In this document: positions 36,701 to 51,700 of the stretch, piece after piece
Layout of the letters: each line of letters begins with the position of its first letter
Numbering within the stretch: position 1 is the first letter of the stretch
DNA from: Mytilisepta virgata
Lineage: Eukaryota; Mollusca; Bivalvia; Mytilida; Mytilidae
DNA length: 64,000 bases
Assembly: GCA_028015205.1 (NCBI GenBank)
Contig: CM051514.1
Coordinates: 34,922,150 to 34,986,149, forward strand
Direction of reading: 5' to 3'
Made by a program: the position numbers and the translations under genes
The notes under the pieces: model-generated
The model's input: only the letters and a program-made list of their open reading frames with translations
The model's database searches: none
What the model was told of the DNA's origin: nothing

Positions 36701-39700
36701 TGAAACACATGGTGAAGAAGGAAGTCAAACTCATTTTTAATCTAAAAAAATGGTACTGCATGTATTTCTACCAGAAAAATGGTAAAAAATGAACCTTCTG
36801 GTTTATAATGTGACAACATGTGTTACAATACCATTATACAGTGACTTTTCAAAAAGAGTGTCAAACTCCTTTATACATATGAAATGCATATGTGTTGTGA
36901 ACAAATCATCTGGCTGAAATATTCTACAGAAAACAGTATACAATATACAGAAAGGCAGAGTTCTATTCTAAGCACATCCAAAAGTTTCTTATTGCAAAGT
37001 CACTGCATCAATATAAATATAGTACATTTTACTATTTCTAATTGTCCATAACCATTAAAAGTTCAATTAAATTTAAGAAAATATCCAATTGTAGCATGGT
37101 AAAAACATTAATATAATTTTATCCTGATATTTTCTTATAATTAATTGAACCTGTAAGTTTCATAAGGAAATTAGAAACAGCAAAATGTAACTGAAATAAA
37201 TTCTTTCATCAGTATATTATTTGATACTAAGTTGGCAACTCTTAGCCAATCAAAAGCAGTCTGTTTGCAACTGCAAAGAGAGCAATGTCTACTTTCAATC
37301 AATTTATACCTTGATCTAATTACATATTGCCTATAAGTAGCATGAACATTTGCATCAGCTGCATTCAGCCTCACTATAAATTTTGCTATTTTTTTTACCA
37401 TGCTTTTTGTATTTGATATTCATTTCTTTACACTATACAAATTCCATGCTACAATTTAGAAAAGTTAAGAAAGAGACTGTAATTTTTTTTTCTACATTTT
37501 ACAGAAGGGGAGATAACCTATCCTCCTCTGACAGATGCATTATCTCCCTTCATTTCCTTGGGTATACATGTATTATTTAAGGTTAAAACATATTGACTTT
37601 CAAACACGTAAATACACATGAACATTTACACATATAACAAATAAACACCAAACAATGATTTTACAATGAACAATACAAGACTAAGTCACAATACCAACAA
37701 AATATATCACATGGTTAACATAACCAGTCCACAACAAACAAAATTTGTCAACACACAAGTGACACCTTTTCTCAAGCCCACATAATTTCTCTAATTCACA
37801 GCAATTGGTTATGATACACTGAGTAATTATAAAATTTGGGTGATGTGATTCAATGAAATAGTGTTTTTTTAATTCCAAAATTACATATACAATGTTATAG
37901 TTCCAAAATCTGTTCCGAACAAATCTTTGCTATGAAAGAGAGTGAAATTAGCTCTGAGCAGATTTTGCAGTTATACTTTGTACGAAATTAACTACAACTA
38001 ATATAATAATTTTAAACTGAATCAGTCTTAGAATAACAAAAAATAAAGTGAACATTTAACATTACCAATTGATGTGCATGAGAGAGATATGCAAGAGAGA
38101 GTGTTTCTGGGTCATTTCAAAATGAATTCTAATTACGTGATACACTTCATGTATTTAGGCTATTATGACTGAAACAAAGTAAAAAATGAAAATGTAAAGT
38201 GCTTCAGTGACCCTCTCTATGACAAAAGGAAGTAACTTCTTTATATGTCTGAAATTTGAAACACTGCTGTAATGGTCCTGAAATTAAAATATCATATATC
38301 CTATTTTTTAAGTATATGAATTCTATCCTCTCATCTGTGTGCATTCACCCCCTGACCAACCATTTTTAAACAAATTTATTTATGTCAAGTGTAACATAAA
38401 AACATCTCATAAATTGTCTATATAATACTCCAACAAGAATCTAGTAATTACACAAATGGCCTTAACTAAGCTTTATAATCATAATGGCGAAATTTGTCCA
38501 TTTCATTTTCGTGGGGTTTTGTTCTAACCTGGAGAAACAACTTTGTATTCAATACAGTGAATGTCTATTACATTGGCAAAAACAACTGTTTGCTTGAAAG
38601 ACTTCTGACAAATCACAAAACCACATAACTTGTTCAAAGCCAATAATGTGTTCAGCTCTGTGTAATATAAATACAAAGGAGCAACTGTTTGATTTAAACT
38701 GGGGAGGGGGTAAAAAAAATTGATTTCAGAAACATCTATTGTAGCATATATGTGCCTGATTTTTTTAAATATACAACTACTTAATTCCTGGGAATATTCA
38801 GTTTTTTCATCGAATTCTGGAAAGTGCTAAATTTTGAAGCATGGATGTTTTTTTTTCCTTTCTTGTCCCTCACTAAAAATCAAATGTTTGTTCCCCAAAC
38901 ATTACTTAAATTGCTTTGTTTTCTTCAGCAGCTGAAACCATCCAGGAAATTACAGCATTCTATTTTTATTGTAAACCCTCATTAATTAGTAGCTTCTTCA
39001 TCAATCATACATCTGTACAAACCACAGACTGTATTTCTGGTTTATTATAGGAGTGATTTGTTTTCAACATATGAACTGATAATTTCCTATATCACAATAA
39101 GTACATGTAGACAAGGAAATTCAACCACTCTGTCTCAGATTTTTCTGTCTACCAGAGAATGTAGTATTACATGTGTCTGAAAGGGCCCTCCGAAGAGGAT
39201 AATTCAGCCAAAGTCATCTTATCTGTTTGACTTCTCACTGTTGCCTGACCAAACTCTCCCTGTAAACCTCAAAAGGAGGTATCTTCTCTCTATCATTTTC
39301 AAGCAATTAAAACTCTGCTTCAAAGCATTTTAATCTCTGTTACACAATCTTCTGTTAATTTCCATCTGTTTTCTTAGTGTGCAAAAAGCGTTTCTCAAAA
39401 TCAACTTATTTACAAAATGAAAATTTTCCAACAGAAAAAAAAATTCATGCAGAGATCATTGTTCCCATGCCCATCCACACCTCCCCCTCCAATAGTGACC
39501 ACATCTTTAATTACGGGTTTATTAAGCATATCAAGAAAATTCAATCTCGGCCCTAAAGCTTTGCAGACCGACAGTTTCTGTTGAAGACAAATTTTTTCCA
39601 GTATCATAATTTTATCCCATTGCTATTTATTTTTTTATTTAATATGAAATCACTGTAAAGTATCTTTCATATAACCTACACAATGTGATCAATAACCAAA

Positions 39701-42700
39701 ATGAGCTCATTCAAAAAGTTTATTTATGTGATTTGGACCTAACAGGATTATTGTATTTCACTCGACTATTTCTTCTCTATAATAAAGAAAGTAAATACAG
39801 ATATAGAAGAAAAAATCCAATAAAAATCAAATGTAAACGATATGTCAGTTGTTAAATGAATTATGACCCGAATTACAAACCTCTGTTATAAGACATGCAG
39901 ATTACTTCAGCACATCTAGAAATACCAATCATTGAAGCATAGAAATTTCTGACATGTTTGATAGATAAGGTTACAGATTAACTACCAAATGTATACAAAT
40001 ATTTTATTTATGTGTTATGTATGTTTTTATTGCACAGAGAATATCAGCAAACATGTGACAAATGTTTTTTAAACAGCAAATATTCAGGTCAAATGGAATA
40101 TTAAAAACACAATTCAGTTTCAAAATGACCATCAAATGAAGCATTATGTTCCAAACTAATAAAACCTGAATGCATAAATCTAAATATCAGAGAATCAGAC
40201 AAATTTATAAACTTCTGAATTTTTTACAATTCTATAGTTTTTGCACTGACCACAGATAGACAAAGCAAATTGACAAAAGCTGCAGGATTCCAGGGTTAAA
40301 AAATACCACCGGAAATGAGCAATTCAAGCACCATATGTATTTAAAAAAAACAAAAAAACAAAACAAAAAGCCCAAAACAACAAAAACCAAAAATGACAAG
40401 CCACAGGACCAATTTCACACTATAGACTATTTATCTATAGAGGAAATGAAATTTCTTTAACACTTAGTCTCAATAACCATTCCTTTATATGTCTATCCCT
40501 TGCAATATCCATGTTGTGCCAAAAAAAATCATAATAAAATAAAACAAAATGTACTGTGAGTCACTTCTCACTAGAGATAGCCCACTTTTCGATAAGGTCG
40601 AAAAATAAATGAAGTCGTCAAACAGGAAGTTGATTTTGCCTTGGTCCAAAAACGTATCCCACGATATTGCTTACCTATAGAAGGCTATTGACAAAATATC
40701 AAGCAGTTGTGATGAGTTGTTGCAGTGAAAAGTGTGATGAAATTTGTTACAAACTGACAAACAGATGGAACCACAAGGGTAAAACAGTATACCCCCCTCT
40801 GCTTTAGGGGGAGGGGGGGAGGGGGTATAATAAATAGATAAAGTTATGGTTAAATGGTGCTCAAAAATAGTTTCCAGAATCCAAGGTAAACTGCCCCCCC
40901 CCCCATCCCTTTTCAATTCTAACTGGTTGTTACATTAATCTGAACTCTTTGTATGAGTTTTTCGGGTGTATGAGTTACCCAATTTTTACTTTATTTTTTA
41001 ACCCCTGGATAGCCTCATGTATGACTCCACAAAAATTAAAATTACAATACTTCCTATAATTCAATATGTGAAAACAGGTGATGATAATTGATTCTTCTAA
41101 ACATAATGAATTTATCATATTTTCATTTTGTTGATGTACATCTCTGTAAGAAATTAACATTTACTGGAGATGAGTAGACTGATATATCTGACTAATATTC
41201 TGTCATTCTGCTGATAATATCTTTCTGAAATATCAATTTCAAGTAGCACAAAAAAACAATTATTAGTGGAAGAAAAATCAGAAAAAATTGTTAATTCTGT
41301 ATTTTCTTCCAGCTTTAATGAACTTGTTTCCACAACCCTGAACAACACTTTCTAAAATTTCTTAACTCATGTAAAAAAAACCACGAACACAAATCTTAAA
41401 ATTCACTAAATCTTCATTTTCCTTCACTACAAATGCATAATATTTATTCCAATTGTATTTTATTCCATACGTTCATATTCCACAATACCTATTTTTCACT
41501 ATAACATTTATTTCCATATATTTGTATTCTATATTTTTATATTCAATGTCATTATCTCCCCTAATAAGGAGTTAATCTGATTTGAAAAATATAGAGTTAC
41601 CCCCTTTGAAATGTGAATATTCATTTTTATTGTAAATACTTGTCACAAATTTTATAAAATTTATATATATGTGAAATGTTTTAAAAATGCAGTGTAACTA
41701 TTACTTCAGTACTTTAGTTACCGGCAGTTGTATTATGTCAGGCTGCATGGGAGAAAACTCAGTCAACAACAAACTTATCTACCATCTTTAATTTTCACTG
41801 CTATCATAATCTCTCAAAAACCTCACCCTTTGTTACATAAGCTCCTGTTCAAATTTTCTCTGTTTACCTTGTGAGCAAAAATTTCAGATCATGTTTTTAT
41901 AAAAACCAACTGTTTTGAAAAAAAATGAAAAATTTTGCAAACAAAACTGAAATTAAAAAAAAATGGTCATGCAGAAATCAAGATGCACAAGAAAAATGAA
42001 GTGCTAATTACCATGCCCCATGCACATGCACTAAATGGAGTTTTCATTAGACTTGAGTGCTTGAAAAATAAAATAATTTAGGTACATGACATTTAAGAAC
42101 CAGGAAATTTTTTTTCCAATTATTAAACTGAATATTTTGTAAATGCCAGTGTCGAAAAAGCTTTTGTATTATATTAAATAAAAAATTTTAAAAATAAAAA
42201 ATAATTAAATTAAAATAAAATAAAATAAAATAAAATAAATAAAATAAACAAAATAAAATAAAGTAAAATAAATAAAGTAAAATAAAGTAAAATAAATTAA
42301 AATAAAGTAATAAAATAAAATAAAATAATAAAATAAAATAAAAATAAAATAAAATAAAATAAAATAAAATAAAATAAAATAAAATAAAAATAAAATAAAA
42401 TAAAATAAAATAAAAAAAAAATAAAATAAAATAAAATAAAAATTAGAAAAAGAAAATAATTAAGGCATGGAAAGATCAAACAACATTGATCAGACTAGCT
42501 ATGTTTTTTTATTTCAATTCTTTTTTAATTATTCAACAGAGGCTATTTGATATTATCTGATGTGTGAATTATGTTACAGTTAGCAAATGTATACATTTCA
42601 AACTTATAAATTATATACTTTGACATTAATATATTAATTGAGTTCAATTTCAGTCATAATATACATTTATTACTTGTGTTAATATCTTTTTTAATAAAAT

Positions 42701-45700
42701 TGTATTTTCCCCCAAACTATAAATATAACTGAATTCTGTTGTACCACCCTACTTACTGCAATACCATAATAACAGAATCCAAGATTTTGATTTGATGGAA
42801 TCACAGTTGTAAAAGCTAACATCTTTTAGGTAAAAAACTAACTATAATTTTTGGGTACCAGGTAATTTTAAGTGAGATACAATCTGGGTGTCCTGCCCAG
42901 AATCTGACCCTCCTGTCTTTTCAATGAAAATCCATAGATGTTTATCCAGTATGTTAACACAAATAATTATTGCCATGCCTCAATTGACAAATATCCAGTA
43001 TCCTTTTCCGTATAAAATAAAATATATTCCAAGAGCATAGAAAATGGTTATTTTGGCTTTTCCATTTTTTCTGTTTCATAAACCATACTGAGATATCTTT
43101 ATCTTTTCCTCTAAACTGAATAATTACTTCTATTTATCCCCAAAATATTATAAGAAAGGGAAGTTAACCTAATTATTTTTAGTGTTACATTATTAAGTTG
43201 TCTGGTATTTTTTTAACTAACAGTTTACTTCAAGATTTCTATATTTGAATGACGTCCTAATTTACTACCGATTACAGGGCATAACAACAATAAACTTACT
43301 GACGTCAGGGCAATGGAAAAACCTGCCATACATTTACCATGTTTGTGATGTTGATCCACATCAGTCCTGCTTTCCACCGCTACAAACAAAGCATAGCAAA
43401 TAAAGCATATACAAAAGGTCCACCATTTGTTCGACTTCTTTGTACTTATCACATGCCCTTTCCAAGGATTCAATTTGTTTTTTTTAGTGTCTTCTGAACC
43501 TTCTGGTCATTGAAGATTTTCCAAACCTCCTTAGACCAAACATTTATCAGTAATTTTTAATGCATTTTCCTTTCCAATACACACTGTCCCCAATAAAACA
43601 AAACATCCTATGTTCTATTCCTTATGTATGTAAAACATATTATAATAAGAACCCTCAAATCTTTATGGTGTTAATTTCCGACAACTTATTTACCGATTAG
43701 TGTCTTCTTTTTGTCTTTGACATCAATCATTTTGTTGCCTGTTTTTCCTATTTCTGTGGCCCATATCAGAATCGACGATTAAATATTCATGCTATTAACA
43801 TCCAAGTTAATAATTTTTAAAAATTGTTAAATTTTAATTTAAAACAAAATGTTGTTATCAGAATTATTGTGCAGATAAAAAATGTTGGTGCCCGAATTAA
43901 ATTTTCTAAAAATATTAGTAAGAATTACTACAGAGTTTTCCAAAATTAAAATGGTCATTGAATTTCATTTTATTATTCATGTTATAAACAGTACACAGAT
44001 TAAGAATATCTATATATAAACTGTGGTTACTGTGTAATAAACATTCAGTCTCCCTTGTTGGAATTGACACAAAGAATAATTTTAAAGATTTTAGAAATCA
44101 ATTACCGGTAATAAAACTTTGTCACTAATTTTCCCACTACATTTAAAATCTCTTTTATGCTTCTGCTTTCTGACATTAGCTTGAAGTTGTTTCAGGTTGT
44201 AAAAAGTATAAATCACTAAAATTAGTGATGGATTACGGGAGCTGAACTCACAGAGCTGCCTAGAGCGTACTCAGGTGAGCCCTCTCATTTGAGGGTTGAC
44301 AGGTCATGAAATGGAAAGCCTGACCTCAGACCATAGTGAGTAAAGTGTTTGGAGAATGTTTGGAAAATGCTATGCTCCCTGCAGGCTAAAGACCCCTTAT
44401 TTAGCTTTTGAAAAATAGTAGGCTAATGGCCACTACAAAAGGCATAATTATCTGACCCTATCCAACCATACACCCTGTTACAGTGGCAGTATAAATTGGT
44501 TCCCCTTTGTGTCCCATCTAACCCCTATTTGAATTCTTTGATAAATTATTGAATTGGTTTTCGTCCTAAAGAAACATGAAATATTTGCAACTGGATGTTA
44601 GCAAACAACAAACAATAAAATACAGCAAGCCAAATGAAATTTTCTTATTCAAATGACACTGATAGTGTTTGTATTAAAGTATATTATAGGTATGCTCTAC
44701 TAAAGATGGAGAATTCCTTTTAAATTCTGTCTGCTGTAAAAAAGATCGTTTAAAGTCTTGTTACTTTTAACAAATAGCCTGAAAATATTGGAATTAGAAA
44801 ATTCAGTTTTGTCTAGAAAAAGTTACACTTCAAATCAGAAGGTTAGGTAAATGAAAACATTATTTACTGGTAACCATTTGAGACAATTACCAGATATCCT
44901 GTAAGCAAAGCTATAAGCATTAAAACCATCACCTGTTAAATTCTCAAACAAATTAAGCATGAAACTAGCTCCCAAAACAACTATCACAAGCAACGAAAAA
45001 GCATGTAAAACAGATTTCTTGGAGATTATCAATACTCCAGTTGTAATTTGTTTAAACTGATGGCACAGAATGCCATTTAGTTACTTACTGATAAATTCTA
45101 ATACAGTTTTAATTTCTTTCATTTGATAAATTCAATAAATATTATCGTTAGCTTAAACTCAAAACAACTGTATTCTTATATTCTGATAAAGCTCTGTGTG
45201 TGTGTGTGTGTTTTTTTTTTTCTTGTTAATTTTTGATATTTCAGATACATATATATGGTGATCATTTGCAGTGTGTAACATTAATAATTGGCCCTTACAA
45301 AATGGCAGTTTGGATTACTATTCAAACATCTCATTAGTCCTAAAATCAAAGCCATCCACCTAAATAAATTTGAACTTTGCAGTCACCTATTGAACCCAAC
45401 TCTTTAACATAACATAACTAGCGATAGCAATAGGTCAAGCTTTCCTAACATAAACCTATGAAGCAAAAATATGGCAAGTCAGAACATTTGTCAACTAAAT
45501 GAATATCAGCATCGATCACATCTAAACAAACAGTAAACAAAAACAAAACAAAAAATGTAAATATACGGCTGAAAAGTAATATATTATTGTGTATTTAGTG
45601 TATTATTTATAACAAAGTATTGCCTTACAAATTCATATTCTCCATCTCATTAAATAATCCCTCTACAAAAAGCTATGGTAGCTTTTGAAAGTACCATTAA

Positions 45701-48700
45701 CATAAATATCTGAGTAAATTGACAATGGATCATTAGTGAGTTATCTCCCTTAACCAAATTACAAAGGAAAGAAATTTCTAGTTGTCTCCCTTTGCTCCTA
45801 ATTATATATAAGTGCTACAAAGTGGTAATTTTATTATCTCCCTTGGATAAACTTTTGTTATGGGAAATGACTGGCCAATTCTTTATAATCTTATCTTCCC
45901 CTTAATTTAAAAATATGAAGAAGTTAGGTGTTGTGCATATCAGATGAAAGCATGTAACAGATAAATTATCTATGATGTGTGAATAACATGTTTTTAAGGA
46001 TTTCACACTATGTTGTAATCAAAAATAATTTCACAATAACATAGTGTACCAAAATAATGATTGGTATGAAAAACCAACATTCCAAACCTCTTTCTGACAA
46101 GTTCTACCTTTTTTTAAACATTAACAGGCTCAGTCCCTTCTAGACAATTCAGTATTCCTCCAATTTACACACAAACCTTCTTGTAATTATTTTAAAGGCC
46201 TATGAGAAGGGGGGTGTTTTGTAGTAATACATACTTTAGTGCTTATTTTATTTAAAACAGCTTGTAAACTGAACAATATTTATGATCCTCCTTTGTTTTG
46301 TATTCACAGTGAATTCACTTGTGTTATATACTCCAAGGAAGAACAGCTTCTAGAAGATCAAAGATTTTAAAGCTCGTTAATATAATTATCAATAACTTGC
46401 AGAACTTTTAGTCATCAGGACTCTGGTCTACAGGCCATCTGAAAATAACAGGAATCATGATAACTTATAAAAAGAACATTTAAAATTAGTTTCAAACATC
46501 ATCAATTTCCAAGCAATAAAAAGACTTACAATTTCTACAGGGTGCATATTCTGTGAATGATGTTGATCCGGGACGTCCTAAGTAACAGGAGCCTACTGGT
46601 TCTACTTTATCTAGGGCTGACGAATGATATTTATATCTTGGAGCACAGGCCTACAAAAGACCAAAAAGTCTATTTTTTATAATTCTAATCAATTATTTCA
46701 GAAAGGAAATGAAAAACCTCATTTAGAGAAAAATGAAACACTGTTTTGTATAGAAAAGCAACAAATAGCAATTTTGCCTCTGATCATCTGGGTATAACAA
46801 CCCCAATTAATAGTATTTTAATTTTAAAACAAATAATGATTTCTCTCCTTACATACAATATAGCCATGTCAAAAGGCTTTTTTGGTCATTTTAGTATTTA
46901 AATCTGCTCTTAAATGTTTTGAGTTTCCAGATTTCGCCTTTCATTCTGCTGATGAGTCATAATGTGTCAAAATGTGCATCTTTAGTGAAAAAATTTAGTA
47001 TTTCTCAATCCCTTGATCTGAGCAGATCAAAATCCTTTGTGCACTTGCTGATTTCAGAAAACCTAATATCCCATCCCTTTATTTACTCATTCCCAGAACA
47101 ACCTGTTAAAAACTGTGTAAACACATAAACATACACTTATAGAAAAACATTAGTCACTACCTGACTATGATAATGAAGTAGGAGTCTCATCATTATCTTA
47201 TCTAATAATCAGGAATTTCATCACACATAACAGGTATATCAACATTCTACAATATCATTCTTAGATGTCTGGCAGTATAATTTTGACATGCAATGTCTAT
47301 TAAGAAGATGGAGATTCCCATTTTTTGGAAATTTTTATATTCATTTTTAGATGTCTGGCAGTATGATTTAGGCACATACATGTCTATTAAGAAGACGGAG
47401 ATTACCATTTTTTGGAACTTTTTATATTTAGAATAGTTATATACAAACTGATTATTAGACTTGCTACAATTCCCTTTCTTATAATTCTTTCTGACTAATT
47501 TATATGTTCACCGAAAATTGCCATGATACTGAATGCCCCAGGATACCTATTGCATTTGAAAAGGGCTTTCCTCTCCAGGTGTTAATATAATAGCTAACTC
47601 TTAGTTAGAGCAGTAAAATTGAAAGAAAATAAAATTATGAAGGATATGTAGCAAGTCTAACTGATTATATAAGGTGTAAATTTACTTCTACTTTTCCCTG
47701 CATTTCTTCTTTGAAATAAAATTCTATATCAAAATTGTCTAGATCTAGCAATTCAGTTGTTATTTGCTACAAAAATCATCCAAAAAAAAGTACCAAAGGG
47801 ACTTAACTCAAGATTTTTATTATGTTTATTGGGGTTCAATGCCACTTTCAGCAAAAGTGACTCTATCATGATGCCCGTTTTTATTTATAGAGAAAACTGG
47901 AAGTACCCTGGAAGCATAACCAACCTTTGGCATCAAAAATTGCAATTATTATCAAATATGATACAGCTCAAAGCTTATTGATAGTGAATTCAATACCTCT
48001 ACATGAAGAACTACCTACAGATGCTAAGTTGACAAGACCCTCTTTACAGTCAATACGTAAATGCACTGCCTTTTGAGTTACATCAAAAAACTGAAATTTT
48101 ACTGAATAGGATATTATGAACTTTTTCTTTGAATAACAAAACTTATATAGCAGGCTATGAATTTACTTTTCTAGAGCATAAATATGTACAATAAGCCGTA
48201 CTACATGTATAAGTGTACAAGTGATGCCTATTCTGAATTATCATTGTACTGTAAAACAAAATTTTTCCAATTTTTTTTTTTACCATACCATAAATAAAAT
48301 ATTATCATAAAATTACTTGTATACAAGAATACTGTTACACCCCTATGAAAAAAATTAACGAAAATTCAACAATTGAGAACTGCATGTCTTTTTCTTATGT
48401 CAGTACCTTTTTGGCTTGTTCCATTACTTTTCAAATATGAAAATATGAACTAAAATAAATCAAGCAGCAAAATGTTGACCAAAACCAAATGCAAATTGTT
48501 ACAAAATAGTTCATGCAGTACAAAATAAGAACTTTTTAAAATTAAAAATGACTTCCATGTAAAATTTTTAAGTATCTGCATTTATTTCTTCAAGTAGATT
48601 AGAATTTTATATCAGATCTTGCAGTGTTTTAACTATAAGAGTTCCTCCTACATTTAATAAAACATACGAAAGACCACAATTATTGCAGTTATTATATAAC

Positions 48701-51700
48701 AATGTCATTCATTAAACATAGGGTAAAAAAAAGTACTAATTGTGATTTTTTTTCTTCAGTACTTAGACTCAAGAGGCCAATCATACCATAACATTTCCTT
48801 TCATACTTATATAGCCAATTACACAATTACATTGTATGTACTTATAACATACATGTACATGATGTAAATCTTTATAAATAACTATATGTAATTACTGTCG
48901 GTTTGTGGTCTACGTAAAACATTTCCAGCTTCTGTGACATTAAAATAATTTTGTTAATTTATAATAAGCTATATTTTGTATTTAACATAAATGTCATCTA
49001 TGCATTTGGCTACCAAAAACAATTTTTTCCTATGTTCTGACTAAATAAATTTCTATTTTTTGTTACCATATATACATAATAATATTTGTGACCTTGAAAC
49101 AGTATCATTTGATTGTATAATATCAAAAATCATATAAAAAAAGTTTTTGTATATCCTGAAACTGTATATAGTAAATGAAGACAATGGGGTTATATGCCGT
49201 TTTCAGCACATTTGGCTATTTCGCGGCGGCCAGTTTTTATTGGTGGAGGAAGCCGGAGTACCCGAAGAGAACCACCGACCTTTGGTAGGAAAATTGGCAA
49301 TGAAAAGTTAGTTCATTTTATTAAAATATGTTTAAAAACTGAAAAAAATCTTATTTTCTGTAATTTGTAAGAGGTTCAAGAAAAATGATTACAAAATTCA
49401 ACAATTTTTTTATTTTCCTTTCCACATATTCATTAACTGGAGCCCCTTTATTTCTGGAAACACCTTTACTTGGTATCCCAAATTCTCAACACATCCTTTT
49501 TTCATAAAAATGGAATTTTGGATGACCTTTAGACCCTTTTCTATACAGGACAAAAAATGTTATTTGGACATGCCCAATAAATACAAGGTCTTCCAGATCC
49601 TTGCTTTACATATGTATGAATCCCACATTGGTTCATGAGATCAAGGACGTATGTTAGTTATACATCCTTGATGAGATGAACTAAGAGAAAATATTATATG
49701 TATATTGTATATACTAACTTATGATTTATGCCTTGTATCATTAATGTAAAGGATAAAAGAAAAGATTTGGCAATAAAAATGTAATTGAATCTGCCATAAA
49801 ATTAACTGATTCATGTAATAATTGTACCTTTGTGTTATATATAACATAAACATGGAAGGAAATGAATCATAATTTAATCAAGGTGCATTATACCCACACA
49901 AACTTTACCTACACAGAAAATATCATATAATTTCACTTCTTCTTATTTACATTTTACAATGATGACAGATTATTATAATAAAGGATGGGAGCAATTGGCA
50001 AAAATTCTTGGGGGCATGTAATGCATCAACAGGTCTGCAGAATAGGATTGGGAATATTGAGACCTTTCCCAAAAAAAGTTCACAGAATCTGGCAAATTAA
50101 GATAGTAAAACACATTTTAATATATATATATATATATATGTATGCAAGTTTGATAAGGCAAAATAAAAATAAACATGTCTAGAGTTTCATGCATTTATTA
50201 ACTATGGTAGTTGGGTAGGTATTTTTAAAATATTCTGCTAATTTCGTTTTACAACAACATGGGAATTTGTTTTGGTTTTCAATTGCCCTTGTACAAAATG
50301 CAAAAAGATCTGTAGTGTAGACAAATAAAAATCATGATCTCTATGGAAACACAAATCAAACAGACTTTTATTATTTAACCTTTGTTTGTTAAAAGCAACA
50401 ATAACTTCTGAATTTTATGTTGTTTCAACACCTTTTAAAATGAATGCTGAAAGTGTCGGATCTTTTTTAATATTATGAATCCTAATTAACTCCAATACTA
50501 ACTTCCATTTTGATGTTTTCAGGAAAAAAGAAAAAGATAGAGCATTTCAAACTCTTTTGTGCTTTGTGTTTCCAACAAGTGTCCACAAATTGTTTTCTCA
50601 CAAAATGCCCTTACAAATTCTATAATGATACATATAATATATCTAAAGACATTAAAGAGAAATTTATTACAGGAAAACATGTGATTTGGCAATGTTTTAA
50701 ATGTTATTAAACAAACCACTAGATCACTAGTTATTGACACACATCAGGTAAAACTACTCCTTGCTGTGAGATCATTGCATCAATCATTATGTCTCAGAGG
50801 TGAGACATATCTTGTTACCTCCCCCTTACCCAGGAAAATATAGTGATTTTTTTCTGAACCTAAATTATGATAAAAAATGTTTAAACAACCACCTGTACCA
50901 AATATTTAAAGGCCACAGGTGCATATGAACACAGTCTTTGAAAAGGATCACCCCCTCCCCTGCATTTGCCTTACCAGTACAGACTATACTTTGTTGTAAT
51001 GACTTTTTAAAATATTGATTGATTATTTTATAATGGATAGCCAGAGGCAATCATTTGTAAGGACCAGAAGATGTGATATGATATGAACTCTGCTTCCTAC
51101 AAGACTGCCATTGCTGAGCCATATTTTTAATATGCTAGCTCATGGGGTAACATGTCTTCATAATTTTATAACAGTAAATATCTGAGCTTCAATTTTACAA
51201 GGTATAGCTAGTTCCAAAATACAGAGAGCTGAGGTGTTATTATCCTTGGGGTCTTGAATTCACCACAGAGATGTCGATGATCAATATTATTAAGTGACAA
51301 AAATACTCTCAGTCTCACTCTGAACAAAAAACTTTCCATGCACTAAACCTTTGGGCTAGTTGGGGTGTAGCTCTGAAAAGCCCAAATGTAAAATAACAAG
51401 ACTAATAAATTAGATAAAAGTTGACAAATAATATTTACTGGCCACAATCAAATTTTTAAACGACTCATGCTTCAGGCTAATGTACTCTGAAAAAAAAATA
51501 ATATTGTAGAGTTAAATTTACCAATGTTAAGCCATCTACACCAGAACTGACCACAGTAGCACCAAACCACTGATGTGACTTATCCTCTTTGTCTAACCAA
51601 TGTGTTGCATTAAACTGCTGATCATTTCCTACAAAGTAAAAGCTCAAACTGTTCCATTGTTTTAGACTAGTATATGTCTATATAGATACAACACACTTTA

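Larger units (their letters stand above)
36292..43299 (-). other. Intron between alternative exons 5a and 5b
   Basis: Seven kilobases of AT-rich sequence with a foldback at 36413-36550, a G-rich tract at 40807-40825 and the AAAAT array at 42180-42445. No third copy of the C-x-AGFS exon was recognised. 39165-39275 has an open minus-strand stretch without similarity. Confidence 0.55.
46651..51521 (-). other. Integrin intron 3
   Basis: A 4.9-kb AT-rich intron. Contains a two-copy tandem duplication (47258-47437), the SINE fragment at 49193-49290, a TA run at 50122-50140 and the second copy of the CTGAGCCA repeat at 51096-51154. Confidence 0.55.

Noticed and set aside
39165..39275. A third alternative integrin exon ([15 protein letters not shown] frame)
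   Set aside because: It is open with an acceptor-like TTTACAG but has no C-x-x-GFS core, and no donor in the right phase was seen.
42297..42479. Minus-strand open frame of F, L, Y and I residues as a membrane protein
   Set aside because: It is a translation of the AAAAT microsatellite.
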